From the NCBI RefSeq assembly GCF_001447385.1, contig NZ_LLWQ01000064.1, positions 161,234-225,233 on the forward strand: a stretch of DNA of 64,000 nucleotides. Direction: 5' to 3'. A program made the translations under genes and the position numbers. The notes under the pieces are model-generated. The model was not told the DNA's origin and ran no database searches. It worked only from the letters and a program-made list of their open reading frames with translations. Shown in pieces: positions 47,726 to 58,740 of this stretch. Source of the DNA: Paracoccus sp. MKU1. GTDB lineage: Bacteria > Pseudomonadota > Alphaproteobacteria > Rhodobacterales > Rhodobacteraceae. Each line of letters opens with the position of its first letter. The first letter of the stretch is position 1.

Positions 47726-48763
47726 ATGAAGGCACTGGTGCTGGAAGAAAAGGGCAGGCTGTCGCTGCGGGATTTCGACATCCCCGCCAGGCTCGGGCCC
47801 AAGGACGTGCGGATCAGGACGCATACGGTCGGGATCTGCGGCTCGGACGTGCATTACTATACCCATGGCAAGATCGGGCATTTCGTGGTCCGCGCGCCGA
47901 TGGTGCTGGGGCACGAGGCCGCGGGCACGGTGATCGAGGCGGGAGCCGAGGTCACGAACCTGAAACCCGGCGACCGGGTCTGCATGGAACCGGGGATTCC
48001 CGATCCGACCTCGCGCGCCGCGAAGCTGGGGATCTACAATGTCGATCCCGCCGTGACCTTCTGGGCGACGCCGCCGGTGCATGGCTGCCTGACGCCCGAG
48101 GTCGTCCACCCCGCCGCCTTCACCTACAAGCTGCCCGACAACGTGAGCTTTGCGGAAGGGGCGATGGTCGAGCCCTTCGCCATCGGCATGCAGGCGGCGC
48201 TGCGGGCCCGCATCCAGCCGGGCGACGTGGCGGTGGTCACCGGCGCCGGTCCCATCGGCATGATGGTGGCGCTGGCGGCGCTGGCCGGGGGCTGCGCGCG
48301 GGTGATCGTGGCCGACCTGGCCCAGCCCAAGCTGGACATCATCGGCGCCTATGACGGCATCGAGACGGTGAACATCCGCAACCGGCCGCTGGCCGGGGCG
48401 GTGGCCGAGGCGACCGACAACTGGGGCGCCGACATCGTCTTCGAATGCTCGGGCGCCGCGCCGGCGATCCTGTCCATGCACCAGCTTGCGCGTCCGGGGG
48501 GCGCCATCGTGCTGGTCGGCATGCCGGTCGATCCGGTGCCGGTGGACATCGTCGGGTTGCAGGCCAAGGAACTGCGGGTCGAGACCGTCTTCCGCTATGC
48601 CAACGTCTATGACCGCGCCATCGCGCTGATCGCCTCGGGCAAGGTGGATCTCAAGCCGCTGATCTCGGCCAGCATCCCCTTCGAGGACAGCATCGCCGGC
48701 TTCGACCGTGCCGTCGAGGCGCGCGAGACCGACGTGAAATTGCAGATCGTCATGCCGGAGTAA
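47726..48763 (+). CDS. Zinc-dependent polyol dehydrogenase, xylitol (D-xylulose reductase) type
   Basis: 345 residues of the medium-chain dehydrogenase family. Catalytic zinc ligands are visible in [16 protein letters not shown] (Cys), LGHEAAG (His-Glu) and the later EPFA; the NAD Rossmann motif is [17 protein letters not shown]. The usual structural-zinc Cys cluster is not seen. Sequence and context (next to xylB) point to oxidation of xylitol, or D-arabitol/sorbitol, to the ketose. AGGAGGACGGGCG precedes the ATG. First gene of the pentitol region. Confidence 0.88.
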   Translation: MKALVLEEKGRLSLRDFDIPARLGPKDVRIRTHTVGICGSDVHYYTHGKIGHFVVRAPMVLGHEAAGTVIEAGAEVTNLKPGDRVCMEPGIPDPTSRAAKLGIYNVDPAVTFWATPPVHGCLTPEVVHPAAFTYKLPDNVSFAEGAMVEPFAIGMQAALRARIQPGDVAVVTGAGPIGMMVALAALAGGCARVIVADLAQPKLDIIGAYDGIETVNIRNRPLAGAVAEATDNWGADIVFECSGAAPAILSMHQLARPGGAIVLVGMPVDPVPVDIVGLQAKELRVETVFRYANVYDRAIALIASGKVDLKPLISASIPFEDSIAGFDRAVEARETDVKLQIVMPE

Positions 48764-48768
48764 GCGCC

Positions 48769-50226
48769 ATGTATCTGGGACTGGACCTGGGCACCTCGGG
48801 CATCAAGGCGATGCTGGTGGACGAGACCTTCGCGACCGTCGGCGTCGCCCATGCGGCCCTGACCGTCAGCCGCCCGCATCCCGGCTGGTCCGAGCAGGCT
48901 CCGGCAGACTGGATCGCCGGGGCCGAGGCGGTGATCGGGGCGCTGCTGCGCGAGCACCCCGAGGCCATGGCGCGGCTTCAGGCCATCGGCCTGTCGGGGC
49001 ATATGCATGGCGCCACGCTGCTGGACGGCGCGGACCGGGTGCTGCGGCCCTGCATCCTGTGGAACGACGGCCGATCGGGGCCGCAATGCGCCGAACTGAC
49101 CGCGTGGGCCGATTTTCACGGCATCGCCGGCAATCTGGTGATGGCGGGGTTCACCGCGCCGAAACTGCTCTGGGTGGCGCAGAACGAGCCCGCGATCTTT
49201 GAGCGGACCGCCAAGGTGCTGCTGCCCAAGGATTACCTGCGGCTCTGGCTGACCGGCGAGCATGTCGCCGAGATGTCGGATGCCGCCGGGACGCTGTGGC
49301 TGGACGTGGGCAAGCGCGACTGGTCGGATACGCTGCTGGCCGCGACCGGGCTGACGCGCGCCCAGATGCCGCGGCTGGTCGAGGGCAGCGATGTCTCGGG
49401 CCATCTGCGCGCCGAATTGGCCGAGCGCTGGGGCATTCCGCGCGTGCCGGTGGCGGGCGGCGGCGGCGACAATGCCGCCACGGCCTGCGGCATGGGGGTG
49501 ATGACGCCGGGCACGGGATTCCTGTCCTTGGGCACCTCGGGCGTGCTGTTCGCCGCCACCGAGGCTTACGCGCCGAATACCGCCGACGCGGTGCATACCT
49601 TCTGCCATGCCGTGCCGGACACCTGGCACCAGATGGGGGTGATCCTGTCGGCGACCGACAGCATGACCTGGCTGTCCGAGATCACCGGCAAGACGGTGCC
49701 GGAGCTTGCCGCGCTGGTCGGCGAGGTGACGGCGCCCTCGCCGGTGCTGTTCCTGCCTTACCTCTCGGGCGAGCGCACGCCGCTGAACGATCCCGACGCG
49801 ACCGGTGCCTTCCTGGGCCTGCGCCGCGCCACCGGGCTGGCCGATCTGGCGCAGGCGGCAATGGAGGGCGTGGCCATGGCCTTTGCCGATTGCGTCCATG
49901 CGCTGCGCAAGGCCGGCACCCCGATCGAGGCCGCCTATGCGGTCGGCGGCGGTGCGCGCTCGCCCGCATGGCTACGGATCATGGCCTCGGTCACCGGCCT
50001 GACGCTGCTGGAGCCCGAGGACGGCGATTTCGGCGCGGCCTTCGGGGCGGCCAAGCTCGCGGCCGCCTGCGCGACGGGCGACACGTCCGAACGCGTCTTC
50101 GCCAAGCCCGCTGTTCGTGCCGAGGTTGTTCCCGATCCCCAACTGGCCGCGGCCTATGCGAAAAAGTATGAGGCCTATCATGCCGCTTATCCGCGCCTGC
50201 GGGATTTGACCGCGCCGGGCGCCTGA
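48769..50226 (+). CDS. xylB: Xylulokinase
   Basis: Phosphorylates D-xylulose to D-xylulose 5-phosphate. 485 residues, FGGY superfamily. ATP motif LGLDLGTSGIKAMLVDE at the N-terminus, GLSGHMHGATLLD and CILWNDGRS (substrate side), the catalytic Asp region GGGGDNAATACGMG and LGTSGVLFAAT, and C-terminal AVGGGARSPAWL. Five bases behind the xylitol dehydrogenase gene, consistent with consecutive steps. Confidence 0.94.
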   Translation: MYLGLDLGTSGIKAMLVDETFATVGVAHAALTVSRPHPGWSEQAPADWIAGAEAVIGALLREHPEAMARLQAIGLSGHMHGATLLDGADRVLRPCILWNDGRSGPQCAELTAWADFHGIAGNLVMAGFTAPKLLWVAQNEPAIFERTAKVLLPKDYLRLWLTGEHVAEMSDAAGTLWLDVGKRDWSDTLLAATGLTRAQMPRLVEGSDVSGHLRAELAERWGIPRVPVAGGGGDNAATACGMGVMTPGTGFLSLGTSGVLFAATEAYAPNTADAVHTFCHAVPDTWHQMGVILSATDSMTWLSEITGKTVPELAALVGEVTAPSPVLFLPYLSGERTPLNDPDATGAFLGLRRATGLADLAQAAMEGVAMAFADCVHALRKAGTPIEAAYAVGGGARSPAWLRIMASVTGLTLLEPEDGDFGAAFGAAKLAAACATGDTSERVFAKPAVRAEVVPDPQLAAAYAKKYEAYHAAYPRLRDLTAPGA

Positions 50227-50270
50227 TAGCGTCAACGGCTGGTTTTTCCGAAAAAAGCAGGCCCATTTCG

Positions 50271-50311
50271 CTGCGATGCGGCAAGATCTTTCTGCTATGC
50301 AGCAAGATCTT
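50271..50311 (+). promoter_or_regulatory. Two 20-base direct repeats at 21-base period, candidate AraC operator
   Basis: CTGCGATGCGGCAAGATCTT (50271-50290) and CTGCTATGCAGCAAGATCTT (50292-50311) match at 18 of 20 positions and repeat every 21 bases, two helical turns. The same segment also holds a 13-base inverted repeat, GCGGCAAGATCTT (50278-50290) and AAGATCTTGCCGC (50304-50316). It lies 45 bases after xylB and about 165 bases before the AraC-type gene. Tandem half-sites of this period are the usual target of AraC regulators. Confidence 0.6.
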
Positions 50312-50476
50312 GCCGCGCCCCTTTCCCCGAGCCTCTTCAATTTCTGTGCGATTTCGGTCAAAAAAGTATCGGTATTTTTTTCGCCCTGATGTGGATCGCG
50401 GCGCGGCTTGAAGCCTATGATTCCTGAACGTCCGCGGCAGCCCGCCAGGAGGCCCGACGCGCAGGGAGGAAGGTCA

Positions 50477-51361
50477 ATGCAACCCGATCTGGAACTGGTC
50501 CACATCCGCAAGGGCGAATCCTTCGCCGCGTGGATGCACGGCTATCCGTTCCGTACGGTGCGCTGGCATTATCATCCCGAATACGAGATCCATCTGGTCG
50601 TCGCCACCTCGGGCACCTTCTACATCGGCGACCATGTCGGCAGCTTCCGGCCCGGCCAGCTGATCATGACCGGGCCGAACCTGCCGCAGAACTGGATCAG
50701 CGATATCCAGCCCGGCGAGATCGTGCCGCTGCGCTCGCTGGTGATCCAGTTCCCCGAGCCCTTTATCGAGGATGCCTGCGCCGCCATGCCCGAGATGGAG
50801 GCGCTGCGCCCGCTCCTGGACCGCTCGCGCCGCGGCCTGCTGTTCGACGACGCGACCAGCGCCCGCATCCGCCCGCTGGTCGAGCGGCTGATCGAGGCGC
50901 AGGGCATCCGCCGCCTGGCGCTGTTCTGGGAGATCCTGGACATCCTGGCCAATGCCTCGGAATACGATGTGCTGGCCAGCCTCAGCTTCGAGCTGGACCT
51001 GACGCGCACCCATGACGGCGGCATCAACCGCGCGCTGGGTTATCTGCGCGAGCACCTGACCGAGCAGATCGAGGAGGGCGAGCTGGCCGAGATGGTCGGG
51101 CAAAGCCAAAGCGCCTTTTCCCGCGCCTTCAAGCGCCATACCGGCACCACGCTGGTGCGCTATCGCAACCAGCTGCGCGTCGATCTGGCCTGCCAGATGC
51201 TGCTGACCGATCCCGACATCAAGGTGGCCGAGATCTGCTATGAGGTCGGGTTTTCGAACCTGTCGAACTTCAACCGGCATTTCCTGAAGCTCAAGGGAAT
51301 GTCCCCCTCGCAGTTCCGCGCGACATTCGCGGCGCAAAAGGCGCTGGTCATGGCGGACTGA
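50477..51361 (+). CDS. AraC-family transcriptional regulator
   Basis: 294 residues. N-terminal cupin-like ligand domain (WHYHPEYEIHLVVATSGTFY, then GQLIMTGPNLPQNW) and a C-terminal double helix-turn-helix (LAEMVGQSQSAFSRAFKRHT and VAEICYEVGFSNLSNFNRHF). Ligand unknown; the position between xylB and a sugar ABC transporter suggests a pentitol or pentose. GGAGGAAGG precedes the ATG. Direct repeats at 50271-50311 are a likely operator. Confidence 0.92.
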   Translation: MQPDLELVHIRKGESFAAWMHGYPFRTVRWHYHPEYEIHLVVATSGTFYIGDHVGSFRPGQLIMTGPNLPQNWISDIQPGEIVPLRSLVIQFPEPFIEDACAAMPEMEALRPLLDRSRRGLLFDDATSARIRPLVERLIEAQGIRRLALFWEILDILANASEYDVLASLSFELDLTRTHDGGINRALGYLREHLTEQIEEGELAEMVGQSQSAFSRAFKRHTGTTLVRYRNQLRVDLACQMLLTDPDIKVAEICYEVGFSNLSNFNRHFLKLKGMSPSQFRATFAAQKALVMAD

Positions 51362-51391
51362 CAAGGACCCGCAAAGCGAATTTCACCAATT

Positions 51392-51434
51392 CGGGCGGCG
51401 CGGCGCCGCCCGGAGACGCGCAGGCTTTGCCTGC
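51392..51434. promoter_or_regulatory. Two consecutive hairpins between araC-type gene and binding protein
   Basis: CGGGCGGCGC (51392-51401) and its exact complement GCGCCGCCCG (51403-51412) form a 10-base dyad around one base; a second stem GCAGGC/GCCTGC (51420-51425, 51429-51434) with a TTT loop is followed by TTTC. They lie between the regulator stop and the ABC binding-protein start. They could terminate part of the regulator transcript or protect the 5' end of the transporter mRNA. Confidence 0.45.
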
Positions 51435-51460
51435 TTTCATCCAGATGGGAGGGAACCCTG

Positions 51461-52366
51461 ATGAAATTGAAACTGCTTACCGCCTCGGCCGCGTTGGCGC
51501 TGCTGGCGGCCCCGGCGCTGGCCCAGGACAAGCTGAAGATCGGCATGACCTTCCAGGAGCTGAACAACCCCTATTTCGTGTCCATGCAGGAGGCGCTGAA
51601 CGAAGCCGCCGCCAGCCTGGGCGCCGATGTGGTGGTGACCGATGCCGGCCATGACGTCGCCAAGCAGATCTCGGATGTCGAGGACATGCTGCAACAGAAC
51701 ATCGACATCCTGCTGCTGAACCCGACCGACAGCGCCGGGATCGAGGCCGCCGTCCATGCCGCCAAGGCCGCCGGCGTCACCGTGGTCGCGGTCGATGCGA
51801 ATGCGAACGGCCCGGTCGATACCTTCGTCGGTTCCAAGAACCGCGATGCCGGCTACATGTCCTGCAAGTATCTGGGCGAGGCGCTGGAGGGCAAGGGCGA
51901 GGTCGCGATCCTGGACGGCATCCCGGTCGTGCCGATCCTTCAGCGCGTCGAGGGCTGCAAGGCCGCGCTGGAGGAGTTCCCGGAAATCACCCTGGTCACT
52001 ACCCAGAACGGCCGCCAGGATCGCTCGGTCGCGTTGGGCGTGGTCGAGAACATGATCCAGTCGCATCCGAACCTGGCCGGCATCTTCTCGGTCAACGACG
52101 GCGGGGCCATGGGGGCGCTGGCGGCGATCCAGGGCTCGGGCAAGGACATCAAGCTGACCTCGGTGGACGGCGCGCCGGAAGCGGTCCAGGCCATCGCCGC
52201 GGGCGGCCCGTTCATCGAGACCACCGCGCAATTCCCGCGCGACCAGGTCCGCGTCGGCCTGGCCATGGCGCTGGCGCAGAAATGGGGCGCCCGCGTGGTG
52301 CCGAAGGAAGTGCCGATCGATGTCATGGTCGTTGACGCCGAGAACGCTGCCGAGTTCAGCTGGTAA
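51461..52366 (+). CDS. Periplasmic sugar-binding protein, ribose (RbsB) type
   Basis: 301 residues. Sec signal peptide (cleavage after ALA, about residue 21). The mature part is a peripla_BP_4 protein: [60 protein letters not shown] and [15 protein letters not shown]. It presents sugar or polyol to the ABC system encoded downstream. A strong GGGAGGG site precedes the ATG. An 11-base GC hairpin follows the stop. Confidence 0.93.
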   Translation: MKLKLLTASAALALLAAPALAQDKLKIGMTFQELNNPYFVSMQEALNEAAASLGADVVVTDAGHDVAKQISDVEDMLQQNIDILLLNPTDSAGIEAAVHAAKAAGVTVVAVDANANGPVDTFVGSKNRDAGYMSCKYLGEALEGKGEVAILDGIPVVPILQRVEGCKAALEEFPEITLVTTQNGRQDRSVALGVVENMIQSHPNLAGIFSVNDGGAMGALAAIQGSGKDIKLTSVDGAPEAVQAIAAGGPFIETTAQFPRDQVRVGLAMALAQKWGARVVPKEVPIDVMVVDAENAAEFSW

Positions 52367-52381
52367 GGGTTCCTCCCCGCG

Positions 52382-52408
52382 CCCGCCCCCGCATGTCGCG
52401 GGGGCGGG
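52382..52408. promoter_or_regulatory. Perfect 11-base GC hairpin after the binding-protein gene
   Basis: CCCGCCCCCGC (52382-52392) and GCGGGGGCGGG (52398-52408) are exact complements around the loop ATGTC. It begins 16 bases after the binding-protein stop and lies before the ATPase ribosome site. No T-run follows. Such hairpins can protect the upstream mRNA and cause partial termination, giving more binding protein than membrane components. Confidence 0.6.
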
Positions 52409-52436
52409 ACATTTCCCAGCCATTCAGGAGGGCATC

Positions 52437-53925
<1,489 letters not shown>

Positions 53926-53936
<11 letters not shown>

Positions 53937-54903
53937 CGCAAACACCGGCGCGGCCGGGAAAACCGGCGGCTTCTCGTTTGGCCGCCTGCTGCATTCGCCT
54001 CTGGCGCTGCCGCTGATCGGGCTGATCACCGTCTCGATCCTGATGGGGCTCGCCAGCGACAATTTCTTCAGCCTGAACAATATCCTGAACGTGCTGCGGC
54101 AGGTGTCGGTCGTCGGCATCCTCGCGGTCGGCATGACCTTCGTGATCCTGACCGGCGGCATCGACCTGTCGGTCGGCGCGGTCATGGCGCTGGTCGGCAC
54201 GCTCAGCGCCGGGCTGATGGTCAACATGGGCCTGCCCGCGCCGGTGGCGCTGCTCATCGGGCTGCTGATCGGCCTGGGCATCGGGCTGGCCAACGGCGTG
54301 CTGGTCGCCTGGGGCCGGATGCCGGCGATCATCGTGACGCTGGCCACCATGGGCATGGCGCGCGGGCTGGGCCTGATCTATTCGGGCGGCTATCCGATCA
54401 GCGGCATCCCCAGCTGGATTTCCTGGTTCGGGGTGGGGCGCATCGGCGTGGTGCCGGTCCCGGTCATCATCATGGTGCTGATCTATGCCGTGGCCTGGGT
54501 GCTGCTGCAACGCACCGCCTTTGGCCGCCATGTCTATGCGCTTGGCGGCAACGAGACCGCGGCACGGCTGTCGGGCGTCAAGACCCAGCGGGTGAAGCTG
54601 GCGGTCTATGGCATCTCGGGCCTGACCTCGGCCTTGGCCGCGGTGATCCTGACCGGGCGGCTGATGAGCGGCCAGCCCAATGCCGGCCAGGGCTTCGAGC
54701 TTGACGCCATCGCCGCCGTGGTGCTGGGCGGCACCGCCATCTCGGGCGGGCGCGGGCTGATCCTGGGCACGCTGATCGGCGCGGTGCTGCTGGGCATCCT
54801 GAACAACGGCCTGAACCTGATGGGCATCAACCCCTATCTCCAGGACGTCATCAAGGGCGCGATCATCCTGCTGGCCATCTATATCGGGCGCGAATGGCGC
54901 TGA
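53926..54903 (+). CDS. Sugar ABC transporter permease, RbsC type
   Basis: 325 residues with about 8-10 membrane segments. [21 protein letters not shown] and the ATPase-coupling region ([19 protein letters not shown]) followed by [16 protein letters not shown] are typical of the BPD_transp_2 (RbsC/XylH) family. Starts inside the ATPase gene (11-base overlap) with GGGAGAG upstream. Forms the channel dimer for the sugar/pentitol transporter. Confidence 0.94.
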
Positions 54904-54939
54904 GCCCCGCCCAACCCATTAGAAAGACAGGAGAATGGA

Positions 54940-55671
54940 ATGTCTGAATCGCTGGACGGCAAGATCGCCGTCATCACCGGCGCGGCCTCGGGGATCGGCC
55001 TTGCCGCCACCGAGCGGCTGCTGGATCGCGGCGCCACCGTGGTCATGGTGGACTGGAACGAGGCGGCGCTGGCCGAACTGGCCGGCAAGCTGGGGCCCAG
55101 GGCGATCCCGCAGGTGACGAACCTGCTGGACGCCGACAGCTGCAATGCCATGATCCCCGAGATCCTGGGCAAGGTCGATCATATCGACATCCTCTATTGC
55201 AACGCCGGCACCTATATCGGCGGCGACCTGACCGAGACGACGCCCGAGGCCATCGACCGGATGCTGAACCTCAACGTCAACGCGGTGATGAAGAACGTCC
55301 GCGCCGTCGTGCCGCACATGACCCTGCGCAAGACCGGTGACATCGTCGTCACCTGCTCGATCGCCGGCCATTTCCCGACCTGGTGGGAGCCGGTCTATTC
55401 CGGCTCGAAATGGGCGATTACCAGCTTCGTCCAGGGCATGCGCCGACAGATGATCCCGCATGGCGTGCGGGTCATGCAGGTCTCGCCCGGCCCGGTGGTC
55501 TCGGCGCTGCTGGCCGACTGGCCCGAGGAGAACCTGCGCAAGGCCAGGGAATCCGGCAGCCTGATCGACGCGGAAGAGGTCGCGGATGCGGTCGAATACA
55601 TGCTGACCCGCAAGCGCACCGTCACCATCCGCGACATGCTGGTGCTGCCGACCAATTTCGACCGCGTCTGA
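54940..55671 (+). CDS. Short-chain dehydrogenase, probable ribitol 2-dehydrogenase
   Basis: 243 residues, classical SDR. NAD motif TGAASGIGLAATERL, the NAG motif (YCNAGTYIGGDL), active-site Ser in TCSIAG and Tyr/Lys in YSGSK. The Asp in VVMVDWN favours NAD. Context (between a sugar transporter and a D-ribulokinase-type gene) suggests oxidation of ribitol to D-ribulose; another polyol is possible. AGGAGA precedes the ATG at 54940. Confidence 0.82.
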   Translation: MSESLDGKIAVITGAASGIGLAATERLLDRGATVVMVDWNEAALAELAGKLGPRAIPQVTNLLDADSCNAMIPEILGKVDHIDILYCNAGTYIGGDLTETTPEAIDRMLNLNVNAVMKNVRAVVPHMTLRKTGDIVVTCSIAGHFPTWWEPVYSGSKWAITSFVQGMRRQMIPHGVRVMQVSPGPVVSALLADWPEENLRKARESGSLIDAEEVADAVEYMLTRKRTVTIRDMLVLPTNFDRV

Positions 55672-55699
55672 CGCCCGGCACCCGGAACGGAGAAGCGCC

Positions 55700-57322
55700 A
55701 TGGACCAGTATCTGATCGGCATCGACGTCGGCACCGGCTCGGCCCGGGCCGGGGTCTTCGACCGCGCGGGCCGCCTGCTTGCCACCGCCAAGCGCCCCAT
55801 CGAGATGCACCGGGAACGCGGCATCATCGCCGAACAGTCCAGCGAGCAGGTCTGGCGCGCGGTCTGCGGTTCCGTCCGGGACAGCGTGGCCCGCGCCGGG
55901 ATCGACCCGGCGCAGGTCGCGGGCATCGGCTTCGATGCCACCTGCTCGCTGGTCGTGCGCGGGGCCGGGGATGCGACGCTGCCGGTGGGCGACCCCGCCC
56001 ATCCCGAACGCGACATCATCGTCTGGATGGACCATCGCGCCGTCGAGCAGGCCGAGCGCATCAATGCGCAGGGCCATGAGGTGCTGAAATATGTCGGCAC
56101 CCGCATCTCGCCCGAGATGGAGACACCGAAGCTCTTGTGGCTGCGCGAGCACCGGCCCGAGGTCTATGCGGCGGCGGCGCATTTCTTCGACCTGACCGAT
56201 TTCCTGACCTGGAAGGCGACCGGCGCGCTGGAGCGGTCCGCCTGCACCGTCACCTGCAAATGGACCTATCTGGCGCATGAAGGGCGCTGGGACGCGGATT
56301 ATTTCCGCCAGATCGGGCTGGGCGATCTGGCCGATGACGGCTTCGCCCGCATCGGTGCCCGCGTCGTCGATCCCGGCACGCCGCTGGGGCAGGGGCTGAC
56401 CGAGGCCGCCGCCGAGGCGATGGGGCTGCGCCCCGGCACCGCTGTCGCGGCGGGGCTGATCGACGCCCATGCCGGCGGCGTCGGCACGGTCGCGGCCGGG
56501 GGCGATGCGACGCGCTGCCTGGGCTATGTCTTCGGCACCTCCTCCTGCACCATGACCACCACGCGCGAGCCGGCCTTCGTGCCGGGCGTCTGGGGCCCCT
56601 ATTATTCCGCCATGGTGCCCGGCATGTGGCTGAACGAGGGCGGCCAGTCCGCCGCCGGCGCCGCCATCGACCAGCTGGTGCAGCTGCATCCCGCCACGGC
56701 CGAGGCGACGGCGCTGGCCGAGGCGGCGGGCAAGTCCCTGCCGCAATGGCTGGCCGACCGGGCGCTGGAACTGGCGGGAGAGGCCAGCGCCGCCGTGCGG
56801 CTGGCGGATGAGCTGCATGTCGTGCCCGAATTCCTGGGCAACCGTGCGCCCTTCGCCGATCCCCATGCCCGCGCCGTCATCATGGGGCAGGGGATGGAGA
56901 CCGGGCCGGATTCGCTGGTCGCGCTTTATGTCGCGGGCATTTGCGGCCTGGGCTACGGGCTGCGGCAGATCATCGAGACCCAGGCCCAGAACGGCGCTCC
57001 GGTCGAGACGATCAGCGTCAGCGGCGGCGCCGGCGCGCATCCGCTGACCCGGCAGCTTCTGGCGGATGCCACCGGGCTGCCGGTCGAGGTGACGGAATGC
57101 CCCGAGCCGGTGCTGCTCGGCTCGGCGATGCTGGGCGCGGTGGCGGCGGGGCTGTTCCCCGACCTGCACAGCGCCATGCCCGCCATGTCGCGCATCGCCA
57201 CGCACTGCGCCCCCGATCCCGCCAGCCGGGCGCGGCAGGACGCGCGCCACGCCGCCTTCCTAGCGCTGCAATCCACGGCGCGGCAGATCCGCGCCTCCAT
57301 GGCGGCCCTGTCGCCGAACTGA
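55700..57322 (+). CDS. FGGY-family kinase, D-ribulokinase type
   Basis: 540 residues, longer than xylulokinases and matching the YDR109c/FGGY ribulokinase subgroup. N-terminal GIDVGTGSARAGVFDRAG, GFDATCSLV, IVWMDHRAVEQAE, then VFGTSSCTMTTT and the ATP-side VSGGAGAHPLTRQLLADATG. It would phosphorylate D-ribulose to D-ribulose 5-phosphate, following the SDR encoded 28 bases upstream. ACGGAGAAG precedes the ATG. Confidence 0.87.
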   Translation: MDQYLIGIDVGTGSARAGVFDRAGRLLATAKRPIEMHRERGIIAEQSSEQVWRAVCGSVRDSVARAGIDPAQVAGIGFDATCSLVVRGAGDATLPVGDPAHPERDIIVWMDHRAVEQAERINAQGHEVLKYVGTRISPEMETPKLLWLREHRPEVYAAAAHFFDLTDFLTWKATGALERSACTVTCKWTYLAHEGRWDADYFRQIGLGDLADDGFARIGARVVDPGTPLGQGLTEAAAEAMGLRPGTAVAAGLIDAHAGGVGTVAAGGDATRCLGYVFGTSSCTMTTTREPAFVPGVWGPYYSAMVPGMWLNEGGQSAAGAAIDQLVQLHPATAEATALAEAAGKSLPQWLADRALELAGEASAAVRLADELHVVPEFLGNRAPFADPHARAVIMGQGMETGPDSLVALYVAGICGLGYGLRQIIETQAQNGAPVETISVSGGAGAHPLTRQLLADATGLPVEVTECPEPVLLGSAMLGAVAAGLFPDLHSAMPAMSRIATHCAPDPASRARQDARHAAFLALQSTARQIRASMAALSPN

Positions 57323-57362
57323 ACACGGCGGCGCTGCCGCCGAACCGATCATGCGAGGAACC

Positions 57363-58088
57363 ATGCAATTCTCGGGCAAGACCGTTATCATCACCGGCGC
57401 GGGCAAAGGGATCGGCCGCGCCTGCGCCCGGCTCATGGCCGAACGCGGCGCGCAGGTCGTGGCGCTGTCGCGCACGCAATCCGACCTCGACAGCCTCGCG
57501 GCCGAGATCGGCGCGCGCGGCATCCGCGTCGACCTGGCCGACCCGGCCGCCACCCGCGTCGCCATGGCCGAGGCGGGGGCCGCCGACTACCTGATCAACA
57601 GCGCCGGCATCAACGTGCTGGAAAGCGTGCTGGACATGACCGAGGCCGGTTATGAGGCGGTGCTGGGCATCAATCTGCGCGCGGCGCTGATCTGCTGCCA
57701 GGAATTCGCCCGCGCCCGCGTTGCGGCGGGTGGCGGCGGTGCCATCGTCAACATCACCTCGATCGCCGGCCATCGCGGCTTCCAGGACCACTTGTGCTAT
57801 GCCGCCTCCAAGGCCGGGCTGGAGGGCGCGACCCGCGTGCTGGCCAAGGAACTGGGCCCGCATGGCATCCGCGTGAACGCCGTGGCGCCCACTATCACCC
57901 TGACCGAACTGGCGGCCGAGGCCTGGTCGGACCCGGCAAAAAGCCAGCCGATGATGGTGCGCCATCCCCTGAACCGCTTTGCCGAGGCCGAGGAGGTCGC
58001 GCAAGGCATCGCGCTGCTGCTCTCGGACGACAGCCGCATGGTCACCGGCGCGGTGCTGCCGCTGGATGGGGGATTCCTCGCCGTCTGA
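57363..58088 (+). CDS. Short-chain dehydrogenase, L-xylulose-reductase-like
   Basis: 241 residues, classical SDR. TGAGKGIGRACARLMAERGA with an Ala-Leu-Ser-Arg-Thr stretch after the second strand favours NADP, as in dicarbonyl/L-xylulose reductase (DCXR). NSAGINVLES, Ser in NITSIAG, YAASK and the C-terminal LPLDGGF are typical. It could interconvert L-xylulose and xylitol, feeding the dehydrogenase at the start of the region. GAGGAACC precedes the ATG at 57363. Confidence 0.83.
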   Translation: MQFSGKTVIITGAGKGIGRACARLMAERGAQVVALSRTQSDLDSLAAEIGARGIRVDLADPAATRVAMAEAGAADYLINSAGINVLESVLDMTEAGYEAVLGINLRAALICCQEFARARVAAGGGGAIVNITSIAGHRGFQDHLCYAASKAGLEGATRVLAKELGPHGIRVNAVAPTITLTELAAEAWSDPAKSQPMMVRHPLNRFAEAEEVAQGIALLLSDDSRMVTGAVLPLDGGFLAV

Positions 58089-58173
58089 CCGCTTCAGGCC
58101 GGGGCGTGGAACCGGCGCCGGCCGTCGCGGCTTGTCTCTCGGCGCCAGAACCGGCGCGAGCCGGGGGACAGCC

Positions 58174-58740
58174 ATGCTCGAAGACCTTCACCGCATCTTC
58201 CTGGGCGATCAGGACCTGGGCTTCGCCTGGGAGATCTTCTTCCGCACCGTCATCATCTATTTCTACACGCTGGCCCTGATGCGCTGGCTGGGCGGGCGCA
58301 CGGTGGCGCAGCTCTCCATCGTCGAGTTCCTGCTGGTCATCGCCATCGGCTCGGCGGTGGGTGATTCGCTGTTCTATCCCGACGTGCCCCTGCTGCCGGC
58401 GATGTTCGCCATCTTCCTGGTCGCGGCCTTCAACAAGCTGGTGGACGAGGCGATCCTGTCCTCGGACCTGCTGTCGCGGCTGTTCGAGGGCCGGCCGCGC
58501 ATCGTCGTCACCGAGGGCCGCGTCCACCGCGACCGCCTGCGCCGGCAGGGCATTGGCATGGGCGAACTCTATGCCAAGCTGCGCGAAAAGGGCGTGGCCG
58601 ACCTTGCCGACATCAAGTTCGCCATTCTCGAGGCGGACGGCACGCTTTCGGTGCTGAAGCGGGACCGGGACGGCGCGGCCGGGCTTTACCAGCCGCCCGT
58701 CCTTCCGCCGGGCGAAATGGCCTGGGCGGACGAGGCATGA
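58174..58740 (+). CDS. DUF421 membrane protein (YetF-like)
   Basis: 188 residues. Three hydrophobic segments in the first 85 residues (IFFRTVIIYFYTLALMRW, SIVEFLLVIAIGSAVGDSLF, LLPAMFAIFLVAAF) then a soluble C-terminal domain (GRPRIVVTEGRVHRDRLRRQ, IKFAILEADGTLSVLKR), the layout of DUF421/YcaP-YetF proteins. Function unknown. CGGGGGACAG precedes the ATG. Overlaps the next gene by 4 bases. Confidence 0.88.
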   Translation: MLEDLHRIFLGDQDLGFAWEIFFRTVIIYFYTLALMRWLGGRTVAQLSIVEFLLVIAIGSAVGDSLFYPDVPLLPAMFAIFLVAAFNKLVDEAILSSDLLSRLFEGRPRIVVTEGRVHRDRLRRQGIGMGELYAKLREKGVADLADIKFAILEADGTLSVLKRDRDGAAGLYQPPVLPPGEMAWADEA

